From: Salinisphaera sp. G21_0
Lineage (GTDB): Bacteria > Pseudomonadota > Gammaproteobacteria > Pseudomonadales > Endozoicomonadaceae
Reading direction: 5' to 3'
NCBI RefSeq assembly: GCF_017744115.1
Contig: NZ_JAGHQW010000008.1
Location: 62,001-126,000 of the forward strand
DNA length: 64,000 nucleotides
This document shows positions 1 through 9,166 of this stretch, one piece after another. The notes under the pieces are model-generated. The model had not been told where the DNA came from. It worked only from the letters and a program-made list of their open reading frames with translations, and did no database searches. Each line of letters opens with the position of its first letter. Positions within the stretch are counted from its first letter, which is position 1. Made by a program: the position numbers and the translations under genes.

Positions 1-1
1 A

Positions 2-283
2 CCTTCAAGTGAGGGAAAGAAATTATTTCTGATTGGCACAAAGCCTGAAAGGGTGGCAAATCAGGGGCCTGAAGTCTACCTGCAGGTGACCCTTGAGGAA
101 AGTCGGCTCAGTTATTTCAGTATGTCCGGTAATGATGGCACACCGACGGTCCAGTATCACATCACCTATAGCATGTTTCATATAAAACACTGGTTTGAAT
201 CGGCCAGTGGTGAATTAACACCTGGTGGGTTGATTACTTATAACGTTAAATCAGCATCGGCAGAATCTACCGTAACAAGTTAA
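2..283 (+). CDS. hcp: Hcp-family T6SS tube protein, C-terminal part (partial)
   Basis: The frame is open from the left edge of the window, so only about 93 C-terminal residues are present. The segment YLQVTLEESRLSYFSMSG followed by alternating beta-strand sequence and a Thr/Ser-rich tail fits the C-terminal beta-barrel part of Hcp, which forms the inner tube of the type VI secretion system and carries effectors. Its place directly upstream of tssB and tssC supports this, since hcp is often next to the sheath genes. A GTG at 53 could be read as a start, but the reading frame clearly continues upstream of it. The call rests on position plus a moderate motif match. Confidence 0.65.
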   Translation, partial: PSSEGKKLFLIGTKPERVANQGPEVYLQVTLEESRLSYFSMSGNDGTPTVQYHITYSMFHIKHWFESASGELTPGGLITYNVKSASAESTVTS

Positions 284-357
284 TCAGCTGTGTCCGTTCT
301 TTAAAATTTATAGAATTTATTGCGAAAAACTACCTGAAATTGGTGAGGATCAAAAAA

Positions 358-858
358 ATGCCTCAAAATTCCCAACATAAACGTATTCATAAAAATCGTG
401 TCAGTATCACATACGATGTTGATGTGAGCGGATCAACCCAAACCCGTGAACTGCCATTTGTGGTCGGGGTTATTGCCGATCTCTCAGGTCATCGCCCTGA
501 TGATCGAAAAGATGCCATAGAAGACCGGCAGTTTATCCGGGTAGATCAGGATAATTTTGATTTGATTATGTCAAAGCTGGGTCCTGAACTCAGTCTTTCT
601 GTAGAAAATAAACTTGAAGAGGATGGGGCACCAATTGCCTGTGATCTCTCTTTTAATGCCATGGAAGATTTTGAACCCGACAATATCGTACAACAGGTGC
701 CTGTTCTGAATGACCTGGTTACTGCCAGAAATCAGCTGATGTCGCTACTTGGCAAGTCGGACCGTTGTCGGGATCTCGAAAAAACACTGAGACAAGTGAT
801 CAGCAATAATGATTTGATGCAAAAACTGGCCGATGAGCTGGATATTAGTAAGGAGTAG
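358..858 (+). CDS. tssB: T6SS contractile sheath small subunit TssB (VipA/ImpB)
   Basis: TssB pairs with TssC to build the contractile sheath that drives the Hcp tube out of the cell. The protein is 166 residues, the usual family size. It shows the typical N-terminal basic stretch, the strand ITYDVDVSG, the motif ELPFVVGVIADLSG, and the acidic segment AMEDFEPDNIVQQVP that precedes the C-terminal helices. I chose the ATG at 358 because GGTGAGG at 342-348 lies at proper spacing; the upstream TTG (340) and GTG (343) overlap that Shine-Dalgarno site. tssC begins 9 bases after the stop, so the two are one operon and probably translated in step. Confidence 0.95.
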   Translation: MPQNSQHKRIHKNRVSITYDVDVSGSTQTRELPFVVGVIADLSGHRPDDRKDAIEDRQFIRVDQDNFDLIMSKLGPELSLSVENKLEEDGAPIACDLSFNAMEDFEPDNIVQQVPVLNDLVTARNQLMSLLGKSDRCRDLEKTLRQVISNNDLMQKLADELDISKE

Positions 859-867
859 TTGACTATC

Positions 868-2352
868 ATGAGTGATGTTGAAGCTAACCTCGCTGAAACA
901 AACCTTCCGGATGTTTTTGCCAACGGTGTTTTATTAACCCTTCAGGAAAACCGGGGCCAGAGCAATGCAGATGACCTTAAGTCTCTGATCATCAATCTTG
1001 TTATTCAATTCAGAGAAGGGCACCTGAAGTGGATGGGTAACCTGACCCATACCATCAACGATGCGGTTGCCAATATTGATGCCCTTGTTTCACGGCAGTT
1101 GTCTTCTGTAATGGCAAACCCTGATTTTCGCAGGTTGGAGGGCAGTTGGCTGGGGCTGCAAAAGCTGGTACGTAACTCAGAACTCGGTACCAGCTTGAAG
1201 ATAAAACTCTTTGATGCCTCTCAGCAAGAGTTGCTAACGCAATTTGAGAATGCACCTGCTGTTGATCGCAGTCCACTGTTTAATAACTTCTATCAGCAGG
1301 AGTTCGGTACGGCCGGTGGTGAGCCTTATGGCCTGCTGGTGGGCGATATGTATTTCAGCTACAGCGATCAGGATATTACGCTGCTCCGTTATCTTGCGGA
1401 AGTTGCCGCCGCCAGCCACTGTCCTTTTATAGCGGCTGCCCCCTCCGGGATGTTTGAATTACCTTCTTTTGTTGCCCTGGCAGAAGGTCGGCCTGTAGCC
1501 ACAGGTTTTGATGATCCGCTCTATGGTGCCTGGAATGCTTTCAGAAGCTGTGATGATGCCCGCTTTGTTACCTTGACCATGCCCCGTGTATTGGCCCGGC
1601 TCCCCTACGGGGCCGAGACCAACCCGGCAACCCGATTTGACTTTGAGGAGCTGGCCCGCAGCGAGGAAGGCGTTGTTCAACTGGATCATGAACGGGACTT
1701 TGTCTGGACCAACGCCGCCTATGAACTGGCGTTGAATATGACCAGGGCATTTAGCCAGTCTGGCTGGTGTACCGCCATTCGTGGCGTTGATAATGGCGGC
1801 AGGGTAGAGAACTTACCCAACTTTACTTATCAATCGCTGTCAGGTGATCGTCTTCAGTATTGTCCTGCCGAGGTCAATCTTACCGATGAACGGGAGAAGG
1901 AACTCAGTGACCTCGGTTTCCTGCCGTTGGTGCATTATAAAGGGCAGAACTTTGCCGTGTTCCTGGGCGCGCAAACGGCACAGAAACCGCAGACTTTTGT
2001 TGAGCCGGAAACCACAGCCAATGCTGCGATATCCGCCCGGCTGCCCTATGTTATGGCCTGCAGCCGGATTGCCCATTATCTGAAAGTGATGGGGCGTGAT
2101 TATATCGGTTCCAATTTGACCGCTGAAGACGTTGAAAAGCAGCTGAAGAACTGGATTGGCCAGTATACCAACCCCAATGCCATTGGTAATGAAGCCAGGG
2201 CAAGATGCCCCCTCAGGGAGTCGCAGGTCTCGGTAGTAGAACAAAAAGGCAAGCCCGGCAGTTATTTTGTGGTTGCCAATCTCAGGCCCTGGCTGCAAAT
2301 GGAAGAGCTTACTGCGTCGCTGAGAACTGTGGCCGCCATACCCTCTTCGTAA
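868..2352 (+). CDS. tssC: T6SS contractile sheath large subunit TssC (VipB/ImpC)
   Basis: This is the large sheath subunit, which polymerises with TssB around the Hcp tube in the cytoplasm. Of 494 residues, the hallmark TssC blocks are all present: FRRLEGSWLGLQKLV near the N-terminus, EFGTAGGEPYGLLVGD, TLTMPRVLARLPYGAET, the WCTAIRGVDNGGRVENLP block, EKELSDLGFLPLVHYK and RIAHYLKVMGRDYIGS near the C-terminus. The ATG at 868 is preferred: AAGGAG at 850-855 inside the tssB end is 12 bases upstream, while the TTG at 859 is too close. The stop codon TAA shares one base with the ATG of the next gene, a typical translational-coupling arrangement. Confidence 0.97.
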   Translation: MSDVEANLAETNLPDVFANGVLLTLQENRGQSNADDLKSLIINLVIQFREGHLKWMGNLTHTINDAVANIDALVSRQLSSVMANPDFRRLEGSWLGLQKLVRNSELGTSLKIKLFDASQQELLTQFENAPAVDRSPLFNNFYQQEFGTAGGEPYGLLVGDMYFSYSDQDITLLRYLAEVAAASHCPFIAAAPSGMFELPSFVALAEGRPVATGFDDPLYGAWNAFRSCDDARFVTLTMPRVLARLPYGAETNPATRFDFEELARSEEGVVQLDHERDFVWTNAAYELALNMTRAFSQSGWCTAIRGVDNGGRVENLPNFTYQSLSGDRLQYCPAEVNLTDEREKELSDLGFLPLVHYKGQNFAVFLGAQTAQKPQTFVEPETTANAAISARLPYVMACSRIAHYLKVMGRDYIGSNLTAEDVEKQLKNWIGQYTNPNAIGNEARARCPLRESQVSVVEQKGKPGSYFVVANLRPWLQMEELTASLRTVAAIPSS

Positions 2353-3617
2353 TGACTGATATGGGCACACTGGAAATCAACATTTTACGCCTGGTTGCAG
2401 CGATTGATGACCTGCTGCATTGTCAGGTTCAGGTCGTTATTGATTCTGTCGCCTATACAGAACTCAAGGCAACCTGGGCCGGTTTGTCCTGGCTGGTCCA
2501 GCAGCAACAGGATGGCGATGGCACTAAAGTCAAGGTTATGGATTTATCTCAGGCAGAGTTGCACAACAACCTGCAATCGTCGGGCAATCTGTCACAAACC
2601 CTGCTCTATCAGAAGGTGTACCGGGAAGGGCTATGTATGCTGGGAGGGGAGCCTTTTGGTTTGTTGATGGCAGACTATCGCTTTGAGTTTTTCAACCATA
2701 TCCCCTCTGAGCAGGCAGAGCTTGTTGGCAAACTGTCTGAGTTGGGAGAACTGTCTCTCTGTCCTGTTGTTCTTGGTATGGGCAACCAGTGGCAATGTGA
2801 CAACCCTGCGTTATCCAGCTGTGCATCAAGGTTGGAAAGGGTGGGTACATTTGCCGATTATGAAGGCTTCAGAGCCATCAGAGAACAGGCGTCTGCCGTT
2901 TTTCTTGCCGTTACCTGGCCTCGTTTTACTAACGGCAGTGACCGGGGGGCTTACGACAAGGTTTATCTACCTCGCACCAGGGCTGTCTGGTGTCATAGTG
3001 GTTATGCGCTACTTGCCCTGGTGGTCAGGGAATTTGGTGAGCATGGCTGGTTTTCCGGCTTGCAGGCTTGGGGCGAGGGGGTCAAGTGTGGAGCTCTACT
3101 GCCCGATCAGCCGGGAACCATGGCTGAAGTCCGGCTGACTGAATCGGTGGAATCGACCTTTACCAGACTGGGCATCATGCCGCTGGGTAGCGGCTGGCTT
3201 GACCATAGAACGGGTTTTTTTTCCATGTCCATGACCGGGGTACTCCCGGGAAAGGAGTACTGCCAGTTTCTGCCGCCTTTGCTGATTGTCTGTCGTTTTG
3301 GGCATTATCTGAAAGTAAAAGCCCGTGAGCGGGTAGGCTCGACCCATCAGGTTGTGGAGTATGCACACGACCTGCAACGGTGGCTTGACCAATACTGCAG
3401 CCCCTCAGAAATCAGGGACCTGTCCCTGCTGGCGGTTTCGCCTCTGAAATGGGCAAAATTTTCGGTTCAGGAGGTAGAAGACAAGCCGGGAGTATTTCTG
3501 GCAACGCTGGAACTGCTCCCGCACTTGCCGCCGGGATTTACCCTGGATGCATTAAGAATTCACTTGCAACTGTCAACGGAGTCTGATGATTTTCTGTCAC
3601 ATCACACCGACGGATAG
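2352..3617 (+). CDS. second, divergent TssC-like sheath protein (ImpD-like)
   Basis: This 421-residue protein is a diverged paralogue of the upstream TssC. It keeps the family skeleton in the same order: LKATWAGLSWLVQQ, CMLGGEPFGLLMADY, a shortened VTWPRF block, GWFSGLQAWGEGVKCG, LGIMPLG and FGHYLKVKARERVGS. It lacks much of the N-terminal region and the strong LARLPYG block of true TssC. Tandem TssC-type genes are known in imp-type clusters (ImpC and ImpD of Rhizobium, TssC41 and TssC40 of Agrobacterium), so this is best read as that second sheath component. The start ATG overlaps the tssC stop by one base (TAATG). Whether it enters the sheath or plays an accessory role cannot be told from sequence. 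Confidence 0.85.
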   Translation: MTDMGTLEINILRLVAAIDDLLHCQVQVVIDSVAYTELKATWAGLSWLVQQQQDGDGTKVKVMDLSQAELHNNLQSSGNLSQTLLYQKVYREGLCMLGGEPFGLLMADYRFEFFNHIPSEQAELVGKLSELGELSLCPVVLGMGNQWQCDNPALSSCASRLERVGTFADYEGFRAIREQASAVFLAVTWPRFTNGSDRGAYDKVYLPRTRAVWCHSGYALLALVVREFGEHGWFSGLQAWGEGVKCGALLPDQPGTMAEVRLTESVESTFTRLGIMPLGSGWLDHRTGFFSMSMTGVLPGKEYCQFLPPLLIVCRFGHYLKVKARERVGSTHQVVEYAHDLQRWLDQYCSPSEIRDLSLLAVSPLKWAKFSVQEVEDKPGVFLATLELLPHLPPGFTLDALRIHLQLSTESDDFLSHHTDG

Positions 3618-3630
3618 TGTGGAGGTAATC

Positions 3631-4020
3631 ATGTTCGAAAAGTTTATTAATATGTCCACTCCTGACGAGCATGACAGTATCCGTGGCGCTGTCGTCTACA
3701 CCATAGTGACTCTGCTATCAACCCGGGCTCCTCCCGGAAATTCAATGCTGTCTGGCCGCAATGAAGCCGGGCCCGGACAAACCGGTCTTGCCGGTTTTGG
3801 CATACCGTGCTGTCAGACTCACCTGATCGATAACCTTCGCCTGCGGCAAACGCTCTGGCAGCGAATTCTTATCTTTGAACCACGCCTGGACTGGGTAACG
3901 GTGCATGTAGATTATGGACAGAATCTACTGAGTTTTTTTATCGAAGGGGCGTTATCGGATCGTTACCAGCAGAATATTCAATTCAGGGTTAGTTACCCAT
4001 GCCATCTACACATAAGTTGA
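3631..4020 (+). CDS. tssE: T6SS baseplate protein TssE (gp25-like)
   Basis: TssE is the gp25-like wedge protein of the T6SS baseplate. At 129 residues it has the usual length, and it shows the GPW/gp25 signatures: an N-terminal SIRGAVVYTIVTLLSTRAP helix region, a GFGIP turn, and the diagnostic IFEPRLDWVTVHVD stretch containing the EPRL motif. I chose ATG 3631 because GGAGG at 3621-3625 sits just upstream; an in-frame upstream start at 3586 would lie inside the preceding gene. The 3' end overlaps tssF by 22 bases, keeping the operon compact. Confidence 0.9.
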   Translation: MFEKFINMSTPDEHDSIRGAVVYTIVTLLSTRAPPGNSMLSGRNEAGPGQTGLAGFGIPCCQTHLIDNLRLRQTLWQRILIFEPRLDWVTVHVDYGQNLLSFFIEGALSDRYQQNIQFRVSYPCHLHIS

Positions 4021-5768
4021 GTCTACAGAACAGGCGTTACGAACAGGAGTTACACAAACTTCGGGTTAAGCTCCGGACGTTTGCCAGTGAGCAGCCAGAG
4101 ACCGCCCGGCAACTGGATTTGAACGAGGGTTACCCATCAGATCCGGATATATCCCGTCTTCTTGAGGGGGTTGCCTGGCTCTGTACCGAGCTCCAGATTC
4201 GCCTGGATGATGGTTATGAGTCCGTCTGTCGACAGATATACCAGCTGTTTTATTCGGATTTTCTCAAGCCGTTACCGGCACTGGGCATTCTGACATTTGC
4301 CACTGGCACATTAAAGGAAGAAACAACCCTTGAGAAAGGGGAATTGTTTGAACTTGCGGATAAACAGGGTAAATACCAGTTTCAAACCTGCAGAAACCAA
4401 TACCTGATACCGGTCAATATAAACGGCATTAAAAGCCTTTCAGCTCCATTCCCGGAAGAGGTTATGGCGCTATTACCGGAGGTCCGTTCAGCTCTGAAGG
4501 TTTCCATTGCCAGCAATGATTTGTCCACCGGCCTGGGAGAATACCTGGGACAGGGCATAGAGTTTTACGCCAACCCGAACGCTTTAAGGGCCGATGAGTT
4601 CCTCGATACCCTGGTCAGTTCATTGAAACGTATTCTGATCTGCTTTGATCAACAGGTGATCACCATACCCGTGGAGCGATTATCATGGCCGATGTTTGGT
4701 GGCGATTGCCGTATATTACCAACAGATCCCGGTCTTTCCGACAGCCATCTGCTGCTGATGAATTTTTTTCAGGCACCGGAACTGTTCCGTTTTCTTCATC
4801 TCGATCTCACCGGTTATGCCGAAAAAATCCGCAGTACAACACTGGATATTCTCTGGTTACTGGATGATGAGATCGAACAAAGTACCGAGAATATCGGGCT
4901 GGATCATCTGCTGCTGGGCTGTACGCCAGTGGTTAACCTGTTTGAGGGTTATACCAATCCGGTCAAAATCAACCATGAAACCCATGATACGCCGCTATCC
5001 ATGGGGCCACTGCACCATCATGCACGGATACGGGAAATACTTTCAGTCACCGATATCACCGAGCCGGAGCAGTCTGTTGAACTATCAGCGCTGTTTCATT
5101 CCAGCTTTGAACAGGTCCGTTCAGACGTGAGCTGGCAGTTCAGCAGAGATCAGGACACTGACTATCTACAGTTCATATACACAGGGCAGCATAATCACCC
5201 TGACAGGCGATTGCTGGCAGTAAAATGCCTTTGCTATGATCCGCAGGCCAGCCAGTTGCCGGTTACGGCTAAAGTCAGAGGGATCAATGTGTCTTTGCCT
5301 TGCGGTATTCGTTTGTTAAATGATACTTCCAGGGTGTGTGTGGATGGTTTGTTGTCTGCGGGAGCCAGCTGGGATTTACTCTCGGCCTTACAGCTGAATA
5401 TACGCAGTTTCAGAATCCACAGGAATGAGGCCAGTAAATTACAACACTTGCTTGAATTATTTATCCAGCCGGGCTCGGGGAATGCCGGCCAAATAGTGCG
5501 GAGTATTGAGTCGCTGGAAGTGTCACATGACCTTCGGCCCACCATAATAGACAACCGCCATTTTGTCAGTCAGGGCTGCTGTTTTCATATAACCCTGAAT
5601 TGTCAGGAATTAACCGCTTTTCCTGCAACGCTGTTGTTAAACCTGCTGTGCCATGTACTCAATTTCTGGCGGCCGATGGGTACCCATAGTCGTATGATAG
5701 CGCATTTAAAGTCGGGTGCTGACGGTGGCATAAAGACCCTGAGTTTCCCGGTACTGACTGATGACTGA
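3999..5768 (+). CDS. tssF: T6SS baseplate protein TssF (VasA/ImpG)
   Basis: TssF with TssG forms the wedge of the T6SS baseplate, related to phage gp6/gp7. The 589-residue length is normal. The family's N-terminal block is clear: RRYEQELHKLRVKLRTFA, then DPDISRLLEGVAWLC, then a helix with LDDGYESVCRQIYQLFY and LPALGILTF. The C-terminal part has the pattern of beta-rich domains ending in a short SHSRMIAHLKSG segment. It begins inside the end of tssE and ends with an 8-base overlap with tssG, so tssE, tssF and tssG are co-translated in one operon. Confidence 0.95.
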   Translation: MPSTHKLSLQNRRYEQELHKLRVKLRTFASEQPETARQLDLNEGYPSDPDISRLLEGVAWLCTELQIRLDDGYESVCRQIYQLFYSDFLKPLPALGILTFATGTLKEETTLEKGELFELADKQGKYQFQTCRNQYLIPVNINGIKSLSAPFPEEVMALLPEVRSALKVSIASNDLSTGLGEYLGQGIEFYANPNALRADEFLDTLVSSLKRILICFDQQVITIPVERLSWPMFGGDCRILPTDPGLSDSHLLLMNFFQAPELFRFLHLDLTGYAEKIRSTTLDILWLLDDEIEQSTENIGLDHLLLGCTPVVNLFEGYTNPVKINHETHDTPLSMGPLHHHARIREILSVTDITEPEQSVELSALFHSSFEQVRSDVSWQFSRDQDTDYLQFIYTGQHNHPDRRLLAVKCLCYDPQASQLPVTAKVRGINVSLPCGIRLLNDTSRVCVDGLLSAGASWDLLSALQLNIRSFRIHRNEASKLQHLLELFIQPGSGNAGQIVRSIESLEVSHDLRPTIIDNRHFVSQGCCFHITLNCQELTAFPATLLLNLLCHVLNFWRPMGTHSRMIAHLKSGADGGIKTLSFPVLTDD

Positions 5769-6696
5769 TACTATCCAAAGCTCGCTATTCAAACAGTCTG
5801 AAAGATTTGAGTTTCGCCAGGTTCTAAGGATATTGCTTGCTATCGATGGGAAGCTTCCGGGAATATTGACCTCTTTATATGGGTATCAGTCTGATCAGGA
5901 AGTATTCGCCCTGAATGCCACCGACAACGAGACGGTTGTGATGGCAAACCTTCCCTGTTTGACCGGTCCTAAAGGCATCATGCCCCATTACTTTCAAGAT
6001 GCTTTGCGACAGGTTTACATTGAGCAACAAAAATCCGGTCTTTTTAATTTTATTGAATTATTTAATCGTACAATCCTTGAAAAACGCTTTGCAATAGATC
6101 AATACGCATCACTGCCCATGATGCTTGAGCGTATCCATCAACTCGGCAAGTGGCCGGGGGCTTTTTTAGATATCAACGGGTTATCACAAACCACTGACAG
6201 GGTATTCACTAACCTTACTTTATTACGATTCCATTCGATCCTGAAAGTAAAAACCACCTATATTGGTGACCTGAGCAGGATGCTATCGTTCTACTTTAAT
6301 TTGCCGGTCAAAGTGCGTTGGGGGCATTTGTCGCATTATACGTTAAATGAAGATCAGTGTTGGCACCTTGGTTACAAGACCAGTAATCCTCTTGGCAGAG
6401 GATTACTGTTGGGAAGGCAGGTTATGACCAATGATATGTCATGTACCATACATGTCAGCGTAAACAGTAGGGGCCTTTGGCAAAAACTGAAGACAAAGAA
6501 TACAATAAACAGTTTGTACAATTACGGTTATTTGCTGATGAATTGTACAACTTTAAAATGTTACGCCGAAATACCGGGTTGTCTTCTTGAGGCTCCTGTG
6601 CTATCTGCAGGCAGAATACGTTTAGGACAATATCAGGTTCTGGGTCCTCAGTCTTGCGATAAGAAAAAGGTTCAAGTGCTTTTGGCGAAAACATAA
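5761..6696 (+). CDS. tssG: T6SS baseplate protein TssG (VasB/ImpH)
   Basis: TssG completes the TssF2-TssG baseplate wedge. It is 311 residues, starts with the family's FEFRQVLRILLAIDG (equivalent to the FFQAVRLLER block), and carries the NPLGRGLLLGRQVMTNDMS segment that matches the conserved LG...LG turn of this family, followed by a predicted ferredoxin-like C-terminus. It ends the visible T6SS operon; tssH, vgrG and the membrane-complex genes are not in this window, at least not downstream. A minus-strand effector-like gene converges on it only 34 bases away, and I see no strong hairpin terminator between them. Confidence 0.93.
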   Translation: MTDTIQSSLFKQSERFEFRQVLRILLAIDGKLPGILTSLYGYQSDQEVFALNATDNETVVMANLPCLTGPKGIMPHYFQDALRQVYIEQQKSGLFNFIELFNRTILEKRFAIDQYASLPMMLERIHQLGKWPGAFLDINGLSQTTDRVFTNLTLLRFHSILKVKTTYIGDLSRMLSFYFNLPVKVRWGHLSHYTLNEDQCWHLGYKTSNPLGRGLLLGRQVMTNDMSCTIHVSVNSRGLWQKLKTKNTINSLYNYGYLLMNCTTLKCYAEIPGCLLEAPVLSAGRIRLGQYQVLGPQSCDKKKVQVLLAKT

Positions 6697-6730
6697 TCCG
6701 GCATTGCCCGAAGATTGAGATCGGTGATTG

Positions 6731-8185
6731 CTACGTACAATATTTGTGATAAAACCCTGAAAAATGCTCGTTTAACTGTTCCAGGTTTTTAAATGGATAC
6801 TCTTTCCGTCCGGACAATGAAGATAAACGATCTGATTTTATAGACTGAATAAACTCTATAATCCGGATTGCAGCATTAACATGGCTGGTTAAACCCTCTG
6901 ACCACTCAGCTCTCATTATACGGAAGAAATAGGCCAGACAAGACAAGGTCAGTATGTGCAGGCAGTCTTTCTCTTCCTGAGGCTTTCCTTCAAGTTGAGC
7001 TTTATGGCATTTGTAAGCCGGATAGAGTATGGCCCGCCTGAAATTATATATTTCATTACTTCGCAGTATAGCTGAACTGGTAAAATCAACGCTGGATGTT
7101 TCCACAGGTTCCGCGAGTTTAATACCATCGAGCAAGATTGGTTGTAATTTGCCAGAAGCGATGCTTGTTTCCAGAGCCATAATTTCTTTTACTCGTTCGG
7201 CCCTGGCCGGGTTATTAATATCTCCATCCTCCTGACTCATAAAACGGGTGAAAAATCGGCTGATTCCACAATCCTTTCCTTCTTTTATGGAAGAGGCGTT
7301 CATCGAATGAAAAATCAGATATTTGATATTGTCCAGTTCTGAAAATCTAACTGCTAATAATTCAGTGTCAAGACCCAAAGTATGAAGAAGGATATTCCAT
7401 GATATGTTTAAATGGGCTATCTGCCTGTACTCCTCGGGTATACATGAATTTTTAATTCTTTGATTTATATAGTTGTCAATAGTGTTCAACTCAGGGTTCC
7501 TGATTAATACGCCATTCATTATTATTGTTTCTTTGACGGCCAGCTGATAATGAAGGTTCTGTTTATTTGTTTCACTGGTTTTCATGCAGGTCAAAGCCAG
7601 TTCGTTGATTGCCGTAGTGATATTATCTGCCAATTTTCCTGTACTGGCTTGAGCCTGCTTACTATCACTTGAACTGGGGCTAAGTGACTTCCTGTTTTCA
7701 ATTATTGTTATAAGCTCCTCAAATCTACTGAGTATGGACGTATTATTATCCAGCATTGTTTCTAATTCCTGATCTGTCATTGTAATTTCCTGCTTCGGCT
7801 TGATGTCAGTAGTCGATATTGAACAGGTCGGATCATGGTCCTCAAGTCGCCTGTAAATAGCAGGCTTCATGGAGTTGAGTTCTTCTTGTATTTTATGACC
7901 AATATCCTCACGATGGTTGCCGGTTGTCAGATAAAGGACTTTGCTAGCTGCCAGCTTGATTTCATGGTAATTATTCAAACTCTTTACCAAATTACTGCTG
8001 GCTTTTTGATAGTCACTGTATCGGTTACTTCCCACCCGTTGAGAGAACCAGTTCATTGGATTGATCAACTGACCAATTCTGTTGAACACCGATGCTGGTC
8101 TTCCACCCCTGATACGGGAGGGATCTCCCAGATAAACTGTTTGTTGAGTATTGTTGGCAGTGTTTGATTTCATGCAGTTGTCCAT
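6731..8185 (-). CDS. hypothetical all-helical protein, downstream partner of the YopT-like gene
   Basis: I do not recognise this 484-residue protein. It has no signal peptide or membrane segment; the sequence is almost entirely predicted helix, with a Ser-rich low-complexity linker near residues 170-185 (SLSPSSSDSKQAQAST). The C-terminal half has hydrophobic helices such as LHILTLSCLAYFFRIM. The start has AGAGGT about six bases upstream. It follows the YopT-like protease gene by 35 bases on the same strand, so the two are probably one transcript. That makes it a candidate co-delivered effector or a partner of the protease; neither role is shown by sequence. Confidence 0.55.
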   Translation of the reverse strand: MDNCMKSNTANNTQQTVYLGDPSRIRGGRPASVFNRIGQLINPMNWFSQRVGSNRYSDYQKASSNLVKSLNNYHEIKLAASKVLYLTTGNHREDIGHKIQEELNSMKPAIYRRLEDHDPTCSISTTDIKPKQEITMTDQELETMLDNNTSILSRFEELITIIENRKSLSPSSSDSKQAQASTGKLADNITTAINELALTCMKTSETNKQNLHYQLAVKETIIMNGVLIRNPELNTIDNYINQRIKNSCIPEEYRQIAHLNISWNILLHTLGLDTELLAVRFSELDNIKYLIFHSMNASSIKEGKDCGISRFFTRFMSQEDGDINNPARAERVKEIMALETSIASGKLQPILLDGIKLAEPVETSSVDFTSSAILRSNEIYNFRRAILYPAYKCHKAQLEGKPQEEKDCLHILTLSCLAYFFRIMRAEWSEGLTSHVNAAIRIIEFIQSIKSDRLSSLSGRKEYPFKNLEQLNEHFSGFYHKYCT

Positions 8186-8220
8186 GCTATTAACCTCTGA
8201 CTAATAGTGGAAACCAATGG

Positions 8221-9078
8221 TTACCGGCATGGGGCATAAAAACAGTTCTCATACCATTCAGAAAGACCTACAATAGGAAGGCTGTAGGGTGATGCAAGAA
8301 AAAAGTATGGAAACCAGTTGATAAAGGTGTTCTTATCTGAAAAATAGAACTCACCAAAGTTGGGATCAAAAAAACAGGCATCCTGAGCAATCCAGGCTGC
8401 CATCGCATGCCCACTAAAACCAAAAATTCTAATCAAGGCATAGTTTCCATAATGGCAATTATGTAAGTCTCGCTGCACATTTATGGCAATGTCTCTGGCA
8501 TAATCGCCTTTAGACATGTTTTCACGAATATCAGACCGTGTTTGTTCCTCGTTAAATTTATACCGACCAGCCCACGAATAATTGATGTTTCGAAGTTGTA
8601 GGATGCCATGGCGCCCAAGCCATAAGTCAATTGAAGATTCTTGATTAACATCTCCCGAATTACTCTCTAATATCAAACCGGATTTCAGTGTATAAGTAAC
8701 GATAAACTGCTGCATAATTTGTCTGATTTTTGAAGGGTTGATGTCATTTTTTTCAATTGAACCGGAAGTTGATAGCCAGCTGGCAAGACTGCTGTTATGG
8801 GCATGCCGTTCAATCCACCGGGCCGCTAGCATCTCACATATACCTCTTCGTGATTCCGGGAGACTTCCAATGATTCCAGCTACCGGATTTTCCACCTGTG
8901 AAAAGTGCCATGTGCAGGAGCCATTAAATTTGCTTACAGTCTTTCGTACTCTTTTAATAAATTGTCTTATAACAATAAACGAGGAATCTTGCATAGTTTT
9001 ATCACCGTCAATACAGTCTTTACTAATAACCCCTGAAGTTCCAGGTAAGGATTTGAAATGACCTTTGTAGTTTGCCAT
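8221..9078 (-). CDS. YopT-like cysteine protease (peptidase family C58) effector
   Basis: This 285-residue protein carries the three ordered catalytic blocks of the C58 papain-like family (YopT, AvrPphB): RRGICEMLAARWIERHA with Cys81, FGFSGHAMAAWIAQD with His224, and CFFDPNFGEFYFSD with Asp238. In YopT the same blocks hold C139, H258 and D274. YopT cleaves prenylated Rho GTPases, while plant-pathogen relatives cleave kinases, so host proteolysis is likely but the substrate is unknown. There is no signal peptide, fitting delivery by a dedicated secretion machine. The start is uncertain because no clear Shine-Dalgarno precedes the ATG; Met29 is an alternative. It lies 35 bases upstream of the helical gene on the same strand. 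Confidence 0.8.
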   Translation of the reverse strand: MANYKGHFKSLPGTSGVISKDCIDGDKTMQDSSFIVIRQFIKRVRKTVSKFNGSCTWHFSQVENPVAGIIGSLPESRRGICEMLAARWIERHAHNSSLASWLSTSGSIEKNDINPSKIRQIMQQFIVTYTLKSGLILESNSGDVNQESSIDLWLGRHGILQLRNINYSWAGRYKFNEEQTRSDIRENMSKGDYARDIAINVQRDLHNCHYGNYALIRIFGFSGHAMAAWIAQDACFFDPNFGEFYFSDKNTFINWFPYFFLASPYSLPIVGLSEWYENCFYAPCR

Positions 9079-9166
9079 GAGCCAAGGTTGAGAATATCAC
9101 TGTTTTTGTTAGTAAGGCAGTTATTCATTTCTTATTCCTGAGTTATCAGAGCTGGTGAGTGAAAAA

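Noticed and set aside
1840-2370. Minus-strand frame of 176 codons
   Set aside because: It is antisense to the C-terminal part of tssC.
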